Shown one piece after another: positions 50,744-58,484 of a stretch of 64,000 nucleotides of DNA. The notes beneath the pieces are model-generated. The model had not been told where the DNA came from. It saw only the letters and a program-made list of their open reading frames with translations, and made no database searches. This DNA is from an uncultured Lachnospiraceae bacterium (GTDB lineage Bacteria > Bacillota > Clostridia > Lachnospirales > Lachnospiraceae), in NCBI GenBank assembly GCA_950097145.1, contig CATNCF010000003.1:62001-126000 (forward strand), read 5' to 3'. Position 1 is the stretch's first letter; each line of letters begins with the position of its first letter. The position numbers were made by a program, and so were the translations under genes.

Positions 50744-51950
50744 AAACTGGAAAACTTTTGCTGGTGAGATGGCAAAACGGGAAGAAGTCCGCCTGGTTCC
50801 AGGCATTGGCGGCGTGTTTTTTGCATTTTTTATGTTTCAGGATATTTTACATGGACGGTGGTTTTCTACGATGGAAACATTGAAAGAGGGCGGGCTTATG
50901 AACCTTTCTCTGGGAATTGGCATCTGGGGAGTGTTAAGCTTCCTTCTCTGGTTTTGGAACCGCAGGTGGAAACCAAGTCATGATAAATTTTATCAGGAGT
51001 GGAAAAAGAAACTGAAAAAACAGCAGGTTGTTCTGTGCTCAGCGGGAGTGGCCGCATTGTTGGCAGCGCTTATGAGATTTCAATATATTTATGGCAATTT
51101 ATGGGATTATGCCAATTACAGTACGGGATATATATTGGTGATAACAGTCATTATCCAATGGATTTTGTGCGAAGTAATTGTCTTATCCTTTATGAAAAAG
51201 AAACTGGAAGAGTATATGGAGGCGTTAGAGCAGATCAATAAGAAGAACCTGGAGACTGCATTGCGCAGTGAACAGATGAAGGTAGATTTAATATCAAATG
51301 TGTCCCATGACCTGAAAACGCCTTTAACTTCCATGGTTGGTTATATTGAACTGATGAAAAAGGAAGAATTGACAGATGTGCTCAGTGATTATGTGGAAGT
51401 GCTTTCCAGAAAGGCACAGAAATTAAAAGAGATGATTGACAGTCTGTTTGATCTGGCGAAGACCAGCAGCGGAAATGTAGAATTGAAGATAGAACCTCTG
51501 GAAATGAACCGGCTGATTGAGCAGGTATATGCGGATATGGAGGATCGGATTGAACTGAGCGGCAGGGAACTGATCGTGTCTTTGGCCCAAGAAGATACGG
51601 GCTTTCTGGCAGACAGCAGTTATATGTACCGGATCTGCCAGAATTTACTGGAAAATGCCTTGAAGTATTCCCAGGAATATACCAGAATATTTCTGAAAAC
51701 CATTGTACTGCCGGCGCAGGGAGAGAAGCAGAAGGTGCGGTTTGAAATTACCAACACAGCAGGCTACCGGATGGAATTTTCCAAGGAACAGATTGTGGAG
51801 CGGTTTGCCAGAGGAGATGAATCCAGAACCACGGACGGAAACGGCCTGGGCCTTGCCATTGTAAATACTTATACAGCGGCTCTGGGAGGAAGGTTTGATG
51901 TAAAGATAGATTGTGATCAGTTTAAGGCGGCAGTGGAATTTTTGAAATAA
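50718..51950 (+). CDS. Sensor histidine kinase (VanS-like)
   Basis: A 410-residue membrane kinase with about four hydrophobic segments: roughly 32-48, 62-78, 104-119 and 130-155. It has no large extracellular loop. The HisKA box has His197 in NVSHDLKTPLTSMVGYIE. The ATPase boxes are ICQNLLENALKYS (N), RFARGDESRT (F) and DGNGLGLAIVNTY (G). It is the partner of the preceding regulator. The likely start is TTG at 50718 inside the regulator gene, behind a G-rich ribosome site. An ATG at 50769 is possible but has weaker pairing. The small external surface suggests it senses a membrane or wall signal. Confidence 0.92.
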   Translation: MAIKWKNIKNWKTFAGEMAKREEVRLVPGIGGVFFAFFMFQDILHGRWFSTMETLKEGGLMNLSLGIGIWGVLSFLLWFWNRRWKPSHDKFYQEWKKKLKKQQVVLCSAGVAALLAALMRFQYIYGNLWDYANYSTGYILVITVIIQWILCEVIVLSFMKKKLEEYMEALEQINKKNLETALRSEQMKVDLISNVSHDLKTPLTSMVGYIELMKKEELTDVLSDYVEVLSRKAQKLKEMIDSLFDLAKTSSGNVELKIEPLEMNRLIEQVYADMEDRIELSGRELIVSLAQEDTGFLADSSYMYRICQNLLENALKYSQEYTRIFLKTIVLPAQGEKQKVRFEITNTAGYRMEFSKEQIVERFARGDESRTTDGNGLGLAIVNTYTAALGGRFDVKIDCDQFKAAVEFLK

Positions 51951-51954
51951 TGCT

Positions 51955-51982
51955 TTGCATATGGGGAAAAGTGTGTTATACT
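51955..51982 (+). promoter_or_regulatory. Promoter of scfA
   Basis: TTGCAT (51955-51960), a 16-bp spacer and TATACT (51977-51982) lie about 55 bases before the SCIFF start. Confidence 0.6.
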
Positions 51983-52038
51983 AAACCAAAATGGGCTGTT
52001 TTTCATGCCCTGACCAATATTAGAAAGGAAGTAATATT

Positions 52039-52179
52039 ATGAAGCATGTAAAGACATTAAATACAAAAAAATTGCAGAATACAGTAAAGAAGGGCGGATG
52101 CGGCGAGTGCCAGACTTCCTGCCAGTCTGCATGTAAGACAAGCTGTACCGTGGGAAACCAGAGCTGTGAGAACAAATAA
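52039..52179 (+). CDS. scfA: SCIFF peptide precursor (six cysteines in forty-five)
   Basis: A 46-residue peptide precursor. An N-terminal leader, MKHVKTLNTKKLQNTVKKGG, is followed by a core with six cysteines (21, 24, 28, 32, 36 and 43) in CGECQTSCQS-ACKTSC and the QSCENK tail. This is the SCIFF family, found almost throughout Clostridia, in which a radical-SAM enzyme forms a thioether link between a Cys sulfur and another residue. The maturase gene follows 111 bases later. AAAGGAAG is the ribosome site. The biological role of mature SCIFF is still unresolved in my knowledge. Its near-universal link to secDF suggests a housekeeping role. Confidence 0.95.
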   Translation: MKHVKTLNTKKLQNTVKKGGCGECQTSCQSACKTSCTVGNQSCENK

Positions 52180-52290
52180 TTTTCAGAAAATGAACATATT
52201 CCAGGACACAGGCCGTTCGCCAAAGACGAGCGGTCATTTGTGCGTTATATTGATATGGCTTTTTGAAACATTGAAAACGGAAAGAGAGGA

Positions 52291-53655
52291 ATGGCAGTGG
52301 TTCACCAGTATAAGAACAATGGGTATAACATTGTTTTAGATGTAAACAGCGGCGCCGTGCATGTGGTGGATGATGTTATCTACGAAATAATTCCCCTGTT
52401 TGAGAAAAGTACCAAAGAGGAAATCATAGAACAGCTTAAGGAGACTTATTCAGAGAAGGAGATTGCAGAGAGCTATCAGGAGATACAGGAGCTTGCCGCA
52501 AATGGTGAACTGTTTACAGAGGATGAGTATCAGGGGTATATTGAGGAATTTGAGACAAGGCCCACAGTGGTCAAAGCATTGTGCCTGCATATTGCTCATG
52601 ACTGTAATCTCGCCTGCCAGTACTGTTTTGCAGAAGAGGGAGAGTACCACGGCAGAAGGGCCTTAATGTCTTTTGAAGTAGGGAAAGCGGCATTGGATTT
52701 TCTGATTGCAAATTCCGGGAACCGCCGTAACCTGGAGGTGGATTTCTTCGGCGGTGAACCGCTGATGAATTTTGAAGTAGTAAAACAGTTGGTGGCATAT
52801 GGAAGGGAACAGGAAGAACTTCATAACAAAAGGTTCCGGTTTACCCTGACCACGAATGGCGTTCTTTTAAATGATGAGGTTATGGAGTTTGCTAACCAGG
52901 AAATGGCAAATGTGGTTTTAAGTATTGACGGCAGAGAAGAAGTAAATGACAGAATGCGCCCGTTTCGGGGAGGTGCAGGAAGCTACAGGCTGATTGTGCC
53001 GAAGTTCCAGAAACTTGCAGACAGCCGGAATCAGGAACGGTATTATGTGAGAGGAACTTTCACCCGCCATAATTTGGATTTTTCCCAGGATGTGCTGCAC
53101 CTGGCAGATTTGGGGTTCAAACAGATTTCGGTGGAACCTGTGGTGGCGCAGCCAGAGGATGAATATGCCCTGAGAGAAGAAGATCTTCCCAGGCTGTTTG
53201 AAGAATATGACAGGCTTGCCCTGGAACTGCTAAGGCGCCATAAGGAAGGAAAGGATTTTAATTTCTTCCATTTTATGATTGATTTGGAGGGAGGTCCCTG
53301 TGTGGCAAAGCGGTTATCCGGCTGCGGTTCCGGTACAGAATATCTCGCAGTGACGCCCTGGGGAGATTTCTATCCCTGTCATCAGTTTGTGGGGAATGAG
53401 GCATTTCTTATGGGAAATGTGAAGGACGGAATTCAGAATGCGAAGCTGCAGAATGAATTTAAGTCCTGTAATGTCTATGCCAAAGAAAAATGCAGAGAAT
53501 GTTTTGCAAGATTTTACTGCAGCGGCGGCTGCGCAGCCAATTCTTATAATTTTCATGGAAGTATTACAGATGCTTATGATATTGGGTGCCAGCTTCAGAA
53601 GAAGCGGATTGAATGCGCCATTATGATTCAGGCCGCCCTGGCAGAGGAATGCTGA
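52291..53655 (+). CDS. scfB: Radical-SAM SCIFF maturase with SPASM domain
   Basis: A 454-residue radical-SAM enzyme. The N-terminal about 85 residues form a PqqD-like peptide-recognition region (IVLDVNSGAVHVVDDVIYEIIPLF). The CX3CX2C cluster motif is Cys105, Cys109 and Cys112 in HDCNLACQYCFAEEG, followed by DFFGGEPLMNFE and the strand LTTNGVLL. The C-terminal SPASM region holds the auxiliary-cluster cysteines in LSGCGSGTEYLAVTPWGDFYPCHQF, CRECFARFYCSGGCA and the final GCQL. It makes the thioether in the SCIFF peptide. The ATG has AGAGAGG upstream. Confidence 0.96.
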   Translation: MAVVHQYKNNGYNIVLDVNSGAVHVVDDVIYEIIPLFEKSTKEEIIEQLKETYSEKEIAESYQEIQELAANGELFTEDEYQGYIEEFETRPTVVKALCLHIAHDCNLACQYCFAEEGEYHGRRALMSFEVGKAALDFLIANSGNRRNLEVDFFGGEPLMNFEVVKQLVAYGREQEELHNKRFRFTLTTNGVLLNDEVMEFANQEMANVVLSIDGREEVNDRMRPFRGGAGSYRLIVPKFQKLADSRNQERYYVRGTFTRHNLDFSQDVLHLADLGFKQISVEPVVAQPEDEYALREEDLPRLFEEYDRLALELLRRHKEGKDFNFFHFMIDLEGGPCVAKRLSGCGSGTEYLAVTPWGDFYPCHQFVGNEAFLMGNVKDGIQNAKLQNEFKSCNVYAKEKCRECFARFYCSGGCAANSYNFHGSITDAYDIGCQLQKKRIECAIMIQAALAEEC

Positions 53656-53746
53656 CGGCTGCGGTTTCAGTAACTGTTAAAATCCGGCGGAGGTTTAGGG
53701 AGAACTGTGCAGGCCGGTAAGATAAAAGACAAGAGAGGATAAAATC

Positions 53747-55891
53747 ATGAAAAAAAGCAAAGCTTTGGGGATTCTGGTTCTGATTTTAGCAATTATGGCA
53801 GGGATGTCCTGGTATGCTGGAACTATTATCTCGACGGTTGGAGTAGGAGAAAACCGTAACATTAAGCTGGGACTTGACCTTGCAGGCGGTGTCAGCATCA
53901 CCTACGGAGCAGTGGAGGATAATCCATCTGAAGAAGACATGAAGGACACCATCTACAAGCTGCAGAAGCGTGTGGAAAATTACAGTACAGAGGCAAGCGT
54001 ATACCAGGAAGGAAACGACCGTATTAATATTGAAATTCCCGGCGTGTCGGATGCCAACGCTATTTTAGAAGAACTGGGCAAGCCTGGATCTATGGAATTC
54101 CAGAATGAAGATGGCGAGACGCTTGTAAGTGGAACGGATATTCAAAATGCCCAGGCTGGGACTTATAAAGACCAGGTGACTGGCAATACAGAGTATGTCG
54201 TGGAACTTACGCTGACGGACGAAGGAGCTGTTAAATTTGAACAGGCAACCGCAGCCAACGTGGGAAAGACTATGCCGATTGTGTATGACGGAGAGAGGAT
54301 CAGCGCTCCCACGGTAAAATCTGCTATCAGCGGAGGAAATGCGCAGATAGACGGTATGGAGAGCTTTGAAGCGGCGGAAAACCTGGCTTCCACCATCCGT
54401 ATTGGTTCTCTGTCCTTAGAGCTGGAGGAACTGAATTCTAAAGTGGTGGGCGCGCAGCTTGGAGAAGAAGCCATTTCTACCAGTTTGAAAGCGGCGGCTA
54501 TTGGTCTTATACTGGTAATGCTTTTTATGATTATTGTATATTTACTGCCTGGATTTACAGCAAGCCTGGCATTGATCCTGTATTCTGCATTAACAGTATT
54601 TGCATTATGGATTTTTGATATTACCCTTACCCTGCCGGGTATTGCAGGTATTATTCTATCTATTGGTATGGCGGTGGATGCCAATGTCATTATTTTTGCC
54701 CGAATCCGAGAGGAGATTGCAGCCGGGAAGACCGTGAATTCCGCTATAAAACTTGGATATGAGAAAGCATTGTCAGCCATTGTGGACGGCAATATCACCA
54801 CATTGATTGCGGCAATTGTGCTGGGAATGAGAGGTTCCGGCCCTGTAAAGGGATTTGCATATACCCTTGGAATTGGTATTGTATTATCCATGTTTACGGC
54901 ACTGGTAGTGACACGCTGGCTGATGAAATGTTTCTATGCTTTAGGGCTGCAGGATGCAAAGTTCTATGGAAAGGCAAAAGAACTGCAGACTGTAAAATTT
55001 CTCAAGAAGAAAACAATTTTCTTTGCAATATCTCTGATTGCCATTGCTGCTGGATTTGTTGGAATGGGAATTAATGGAGCCAAAGGAAATATGTTGAATT
55101 ACAGTCTGGATTTTGTGGGCGGTACCTCTACCACAGTAACCTTTAAAGAGGATTACACCATTGAGGAGATTGATGAGAAGATTGTTCCGGTTATAGAGGA
55201 AGTGACCAATGATCCCAATGTTCAGACCCAGAAGATTGAAGGAAGTAATCAGGTAGTAATTAAGACACGTTCTTTAGAGCTTAATGAACGTGAATCTATG
55301 AATCAGGCTTTGATAGAGAAGTTTGGTGTGGATGAGGGCGAAATTATTGCCGAGAATATCAGTTCTACCATTAGTTCAGAGATGCGTTCCGATGCTGTCT
55401 GGGCGGTGATTATAGCGACTATCTGTATGCTGATTTACATCTGGTTCCGTTTTAAAGATATCCGTTTTGCGGGAAGCGCGGTACTGGCTTTGGTTCATGA
55501 CGTGCTGGTAGTGCTGGCGTTCTATGCAATTGTAAGGATCTCTGTAGGAAATACCTTCATAGCATGTATGCTGACCATTGTAGGTTATTCTATTAATGCC
55601 ACCATTGTAATCTTTGACCGTATCCGTGAGAATCTGGGCAGCTCCAGGAAGAAAGATCCTGAGGAGATTGAAGAGATTGTAAACAGGAGTATTACCCAGA
55701 CCTTGACCCGAAGCATTAATACCTCATTGACTACCTTTATCATGGTATTTATGCTGTTTATCCTGGGCGTCAGCTCCATCCGTGAGTTTGCCCTTCCATT
55801 GATGGCAGGCATTATCTGTGGTGCATACTCTTCCGTATGTATTACAGGTGCGTTGTGGTATGTATTTAAACTGAAATTTGTTAAGAAATAA
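53747..55891 (+). CDS. secDF: Fused protein-export subunit SecDF
   Basis: A 714-residue membrane protein with SecD (about 1-405) and SecF (about 415-714) joined in one chain. SecD shows the family opening IKLGLDLAGGVSITYGA and the P1-type periplasmic region ending in LRIGSLSLELEELNSKVVGAQLGEEAIS. SecF shows YSLDFVGGTSTTVTF and YSINATIVIFDRIREN. Twelve membrane segments are expected. It uses the proton or sodium gradient to help pull proteins through SecYEG. Its position after scfA-scfB is the usual clostridial arrangement. A strong terminator follows. Confidence 0.97.
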   Translation: MKKSKALGILVLILAIMAGMSWYAGTIISTVGVGENRNIKLGLDLAGGVSITYGAVEDNPSEEDMKDTIYKLQKRVENYSTEASVYQEGNDRINIEIPGVSDANAILEELGKPGSMEFQNEDGETLVSGTDIQNAQAGTYKDQVTGNTEYVVELTLTDEGAVKFEQATAANVGKTMPIVYDGERISAPTVKSAISGGNAQIDGMESFEAAENLASTIRIGSLSLELEELNSKVVGAQLGEEAISTSLKAAAIGLILVMLFMIIVYLLPGFTASLALILYSALTVFALWIFDITLTLPGIAGIILSIGMAVDANVIIFARIREEIAAGKTVNSAIKLGYEKALSAIVDGNITTLIAAIVLGMRGSGPVKGFAYTLGIGIVLSMFTALVVTRWLMKCFYALGLQDAKFYGKAKELQTVKFLKKKTIFFAISLIAIAAGFVGMGINGAKGNMLNYSLDFVGGTSTTVTFKEDYTIEEIDEKIVPVIEEVTNDPNVQTQKIEGSNQVVIKTRSLELNERESMNQALIEKFGVDEGEIIAENISSTISSEMRSDAVWAVIIATICMLIYIWFRFKDIRFAGSAVLALVHDVLVVLAFYAIVRISVGNTFIACMLTIVGYSINATIVIFDRIRENLGSSRKKDPEEIEEIVNRSITQTLTRSINTSLTTFIMVFMLFILGVSSIREFALPLMAGIICGAYSSVCITGALWYVFKLKFVKK

Positions 55892-55917
55892 ATGCCGGAT
55901 ATGAACGGCGACAGAGT

Positions 55918-55957
55918 AAAAATCCCTGTAGAACTTGTAATGTCTGCAGGGATTTTT
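55918..55957. terminator. Terminator between secDF and the TrkA-C gene
   Basis: AAAAATCCCTG (55918-55928) pairs with CAGGGATTTTT (55947-55957), with further partial pairing inside. A-runs and T-runs on both sides allow use by both convergent units. Confidence 0.9.
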
Positions 55958-55985
55958 CTTTACATTAGGAGTTTCTCAAACTTCA

Positions 55986-56174
55986 TTATTTGTAGATTAC
56001 AACCCGGTCATTTTCTTGAATGATGGCGCTGCCCTGGGGAATGATATTTTCATCTCCACGTTTAATCAAGATAATCAAAAGGTTGTCTGGCAGATTCAGG
56101 TCAGCAATGGCGCAGCGGCGCCAGTTGTGGGTAGGCTCAATGAGGATTTCCTTCAGTTTTCCTTTTTTCTTCAT
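55986..56174 (-). CDS. Stand-alone TrkA-C (RCK_C) domain protein
   Basis: A 62-residue protein that is almost only a TrkA-C domain. The strand pattern KEILIEPTHNWRRCAIADLNLPDNLLIILIKRGDENIIPQGSAIIQENDRVVIY is the classical RCK_C fold, which in potassium systems binds small ligands such as c-di-AMP. It lacks any NAD-binding RCK_N part or channel domain. Its ATG shares one base with the stop of the upstream small membrane protein gene (TAATG), so it is made in step with it. A regulatory-subunit role for a membrane complex is likely by inference. Confidence 0.85.
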   Translation of the reverse strand: MKKKGKLKEILIEPTHNWRRCAIADLNLPDNLLIILIKRGDENIIPQGSAIIQENDRVVIYK

Positions 56175-56494
56175 TAAGAAGCGTCAGATTTCTGAAGCGC
56201 TCTTTTTACCACATTTTTTGGATCTTTGAACAGCAGAAGTGCAAGCCAGATGATCAGGCCGAGTGCCACTACAGAAATGCCTAAGAAGAAATCATTCAGC
56301 ATATCCGAGGGGAGCGGGGTGAAATATCCTGCCCCTGTTTCTGCATATTCGAAGAAAGCATCCACCAGCCACATCAGTGCGGCTCCCCAGTACATCAGAC
56401 TGAGAGTGCCTACCCGGAACTGGTTCCCGCCGTCTTTGAAATACCAGACGATGGTGGATGAAATAGCTGCAAATACTGCTGTCAATAGTGTCAT
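56174..56494 (-). CDS. Small membrane protein of the TrkA-C cluster
   Basis: About 106 residues with two to three hydrophobic segments: TLLTAVFAAISSTIVWYF, TLSLMYWGAALMWLVDAFF and FFLGISVVALGLIIWLALLLF. A short hydrophilic loop with acidic residues (EYAETGAGYF) lies between the second and third. I do not recognise a named family. The ATG at 56494 has AGGTGAG eight bases upstream. A GTG at 56506 that overlaps the previous stop is a possible alternative. It is coupled to the genes on both sides, which argues that all three products act together in the membrane. Confidence 0.75.
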   Translation of the reverse strand: MTLLTAVFAAISSTIVWYFKDGGNQFRVGTLSLMYWGAALMWLVDAFFEYAETGAGYFTPLPSDMLNDFFLGISVVALGLIIWLALLLFKDPKNVVKRALQKSDAS

Positions 56495-56502
56495 GACAAT
56501 TC

Positions 56503-56901
56503 TCACCTGCCAATTTCGATGTTCTGCTGGGGCCGCTTTTCAATGAAACTCGATATTGTGGCGATTCCCAGCCAGACGCCAGTTACCAATACCGCCATAG
56601 CAACGCCTGCGGTAGACATTTCATGGAGCATTTCTGCCGTTTCGCTTGCAGAATCTGCAGAAGATAAAAATGGGAACCATGGGGTAACTTCTCCGTGCCA
56701 GATATGTTCAAAGGCGAGGAGGGCAGAACCGCCCCAAAGCATATTGTTCAGCCATTTCAGTTTGTGGGAGAAGGGAATCTTTGTGGATAAATCTCCATGC
56801 TGCTGAGAAGTAATTCCTTCTTTTTTTTCTTTTGCGGTTACTAACTTATGTACTACGGTTGTCACAACGGCTTCCGCAGCGGGTACTACAAAACAAGCCA
56901 T
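56503..56901 (-). CDS. Membrane protein of the TrkA-C cluster
   Basis: A 132-residue protein opening with MACFVVPAAEAVVTTVVHKLV, a hydrophobic helix, then a charged loop and two further hydrophobic segments: KLKWLNNMLWGGSALLAFEHIW and GVAMAVLVTGVWLGIATISSFI. The loops contain HGEVTPWFPF. No named family comes to mind. The gene follows a structured 225-base leader and has AGGAGG eight bases before the ATG. It is the first of three coupled genes that end with the TrkA-C domain. Confidence 0.75.
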   Translation of the reverse strand: MACFVVPAAEAVVTTVVHKLVTAKEKKEGITSQQHGDLSTKIPFSHKLKWLNNMLWGGSALLAFEHIWHGEVTPWFPFLSSADSASETAEMLHEMSTAGVAMAVLVTGVWLGIATISSFIEKRPQQNIEIGR

Positions 56902-57125
56902 ATCTTATCCTCCTTTTTACTTTTAACAGGTAAGGGCATGTGCCGTTCTGCGTCACCTGCTAAATTTGCGTACAAAAAGCATACAATTTCCTTCTGGAAA
57001 TCATATGCTTTCATTCGCATTTTTACATTTCATAGTTCTGTAATCTTTACAGGCACTTCTGTGCTGATGTCGGCTTCCCTATCCGATATTTTCAATAATC
57101 ATTATAATTTTGAAAATATAAAATG
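56902..57125 (-). ncRNA. Structured leader RNA before the TrkA-C cluster
   Basis: Read on the minus strand, the leader contains GCAC-AGAA-GTGC, then CTGTAA-AGA-TTACAG, then a terminator-like hairpin with a T-run (plus coordinates 56974-57011, stem AGCATA..ATTTCC/GGAAAT..TATGCT). A last element, CAGGT...ACCTG, encloses GGCACATGCC close to the ribosome site. This order, with stacked hairpins, an attenuator and a second structure near the start, resembles a riboswitch. I could not match it to a known class. It could also hold the terminator of the DUF3842 gene. Confidence 0.45.
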
Positions 57126-57536
57126 TCAAGGCTCAAATTCAGAGTCAATATATGCCAGGATATGAGCAATCATATCAGGGATCGCTATGTTCTTGACGCC
57201 CAGCACAATATTGTCGCATTGATTGATTGGGATGAGCAGCCGTTTTGCGCTGCTCTGCCCCACAGCGGCAGCCATTTTGGGAGTTACTTCGCCAAAGAGT
57301 GAATCAGCGATTACAATCCCTATGGGGCCGATGATAAGCTCTGCTTTGCGGCAGCCCACAATTACGGCGTTTTCCCCTGTAGCCGCATGGTCTGCCCCTG
57401 CTTTCAGCATGTTGGCAGTGGCGGTGGAGTTTGTTCCCACAGCCGTTATGGAAGCGGCAGGATATGTGTTCTTAATGGCAGATATGATTTGCTTTCCAAT
57501 TCCGCCGCCCTGGGCGTCAATCATTAAAATATTCAA
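57126..57536 (-). CDS. DUF3842-family protein
   Basis: A 136-residue protein matching DUF3842. It has a glycine-rich nucleotide-type opening, MIDAQGGGIGKQIISAIK, then a Rossmann-like alternation with VGTNSTATANMLKAGADHAATGENAVIVGCRKAELIIGPIGIVIADSLFGEVTP. The family is widespread in Clostridia without a known role to my knowledge. It lies upstream of the TrkA-C cluster on the same strand with a 224-base gap, so it may be a separate unit or the first gene of a larger operon interrupted by an attenuator. Confidence 0.82.
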   Translation of the reverse strand: MNILMIDAQGGGIGKQIISAIKNTYPAASITAVGTNSTATANMLKAGADHAATGENAVIVGCRKAELIIGPIGIVIADSLFGEVTPKMAAAVGQSSAKRLLIPINQCDNIVLGVKNIAIPDMIAHILAYIDSEFEP

Positions 57537-57626
57537 ATTTTGTACTCCTTTTACCTTATGAGGATTAGAGCGCCAAAAAGTTTAAAATAAAAGGAATCTT
57601 CTGGCTCTCTAATTCTATGAGAGAAC

Positions 57627-57654
57627 GAAAGCATCTCACAGAGGAGATGCTTTC
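57627..57654 (-). terminator. Terminator of the 197-residue hypothetical gene
   Basis: GAAAGCATCTC (57627-57637) pairs perfectly with GAGATGCTTTC (57644-57654) around a 6-nt loop, just past the stop codon on the minus strand. Confidence 0.75.
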
Positions 57655-57665
57655 CTGTTATACTG

Positions 57666-58259
57666 CTATGCTTTTGGTTCTACACCGGCCCAGTCATCGA
57701 ATTTATCCATAACTGCGTCGTAAGTTCTCTGTGAGATGCTTGGAAGCTCTTTGCCCCAGGACTTGGTAGCTGCCTTAAAACCTTTTTCAAAAGCAGCGCG
57801 CATTTCTTCAGCTTTGTCTGGATCGTCTCCAACGAGAGCTTTTGCAAATTCAACGATACGGTCTGAGGTTTGGTTCACGCCCCAGTAACCGTCGTCTGCA
57901 ATATCTTTCTGAGCCTGAGCTTTGACTTCAGGGCTGACAGTGAAATTACCTTTTGCAAGGAATCTCCACATATCGTCTGCCTGTCCGATTTTGCCTCCTT
58001 GGTTGCCCATCATCTGCTGAACCATGCTTCTGAGCTGATTGGTTCGGTTCTCAGCATCTTTCTTCATACGTGCAACGATATCTTCCTTCGCGTAGACGTT
58101 CTTGGAAGCAGCAGTGCCTTTCTCATATACGACACCCTGATTCTTATCCTTATCTTTGTTATCAGTCTTTGCAGTATCCGTATTATACTTGTAATTATTC
58201 TGATAAACGCTGGATGCATAAGCCGCAGTACTGGTATTACTTACATTGTTTACGCTCAT
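57666..58259 (-). CDS. Hypothetical secretion- or surface-like protein
   Basis: A 197-residue hydrophilic protein with no signal peptide. The first about 60 residues are rich in Asn, Thr, Ser and Lys and look disordered (MSVNNVSNTSTAAYASSVYQ, then KDKDKNQ). The rest is helical with a compact tail: DGYWGVNQTSDRIVEFAKALVG, then FEKGFKAATKSWGKELPSISQRTYDAVMDKFDDWAG. The Ser/Asn start and the C-terminal domain recall proteins associated with flagella or surface export, but I recognise no family. AGGAGGGG lies eight bases before the ATG, a strong site suggesting good expression. It has its own terminator. Confidence 0.75.
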   Translation of the reverse strand: MSVNNVSNTSTAAYASSVYQNNYKYNTDTAKTDNKDKDKNQGVVYEKGTAASKNVYAKEDIVARMKKDAENRTNQLRSMVQQMMGNQGGKIGQADDMWRFLAKGNFTVSPEVKAQAQKDIADDGYWGVNQTSDRIVEFAKALVGDDPDKAEEMRAAFEKGFKAATKSWGKELPSISQRTYDAVMDKFDDWAGVEPKA

Positions 58260-58417
58260 AATGTGCCCCTCCTTGGCAAAAAAATGATGGTTTTCCTTAA
58301 CCTTTGCTTGGGTTTCTATAGTTCTATCATTTATATCGGAAGTGAGAGGAAAAAATTAACACTATTTTTGGAAAAGATTAATGGAAACTTTTCAAAACTT
58401 CAGGATAGAAGAAATAA

Positions 58418-58465
58418 TTGACTTTTTCCAGAAAAAATGTTTAACTATTAGTATACAGTGTATAC
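58418..58465 (+). promoter_or_regulatory. ispE-gntR promoter region with two GTATAC sites
   Basis: TTGACT (58418-58423) with a poor -10 TTAACT (58441-58446) at 17 bp is followed by GTATAC at 58451-58456 and again at 58460-58465. GT-N2-AC cores of this kind are typical of FCD-type GntR regulators, and one is encoded in the same operon. Confidence 0.5.
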
Positions 58466-58484
58466 AAAATACAGGAGAAATACA

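Noticed and set aside
54163-54891. Minus-strand open frame of 242 codons opposite secDF
   Set aside because: Low-complexity, antisense to an unmistakable SecDF sequence, and without a ribosome site.
56902-57125. Assignment of the leader to a named riboswitch class (c-di-AMP, Mg, NiCo, guanidine)
   Set aside because: The conserved core sequences of these classes that I can recall do not fit; a covariance search is needed.
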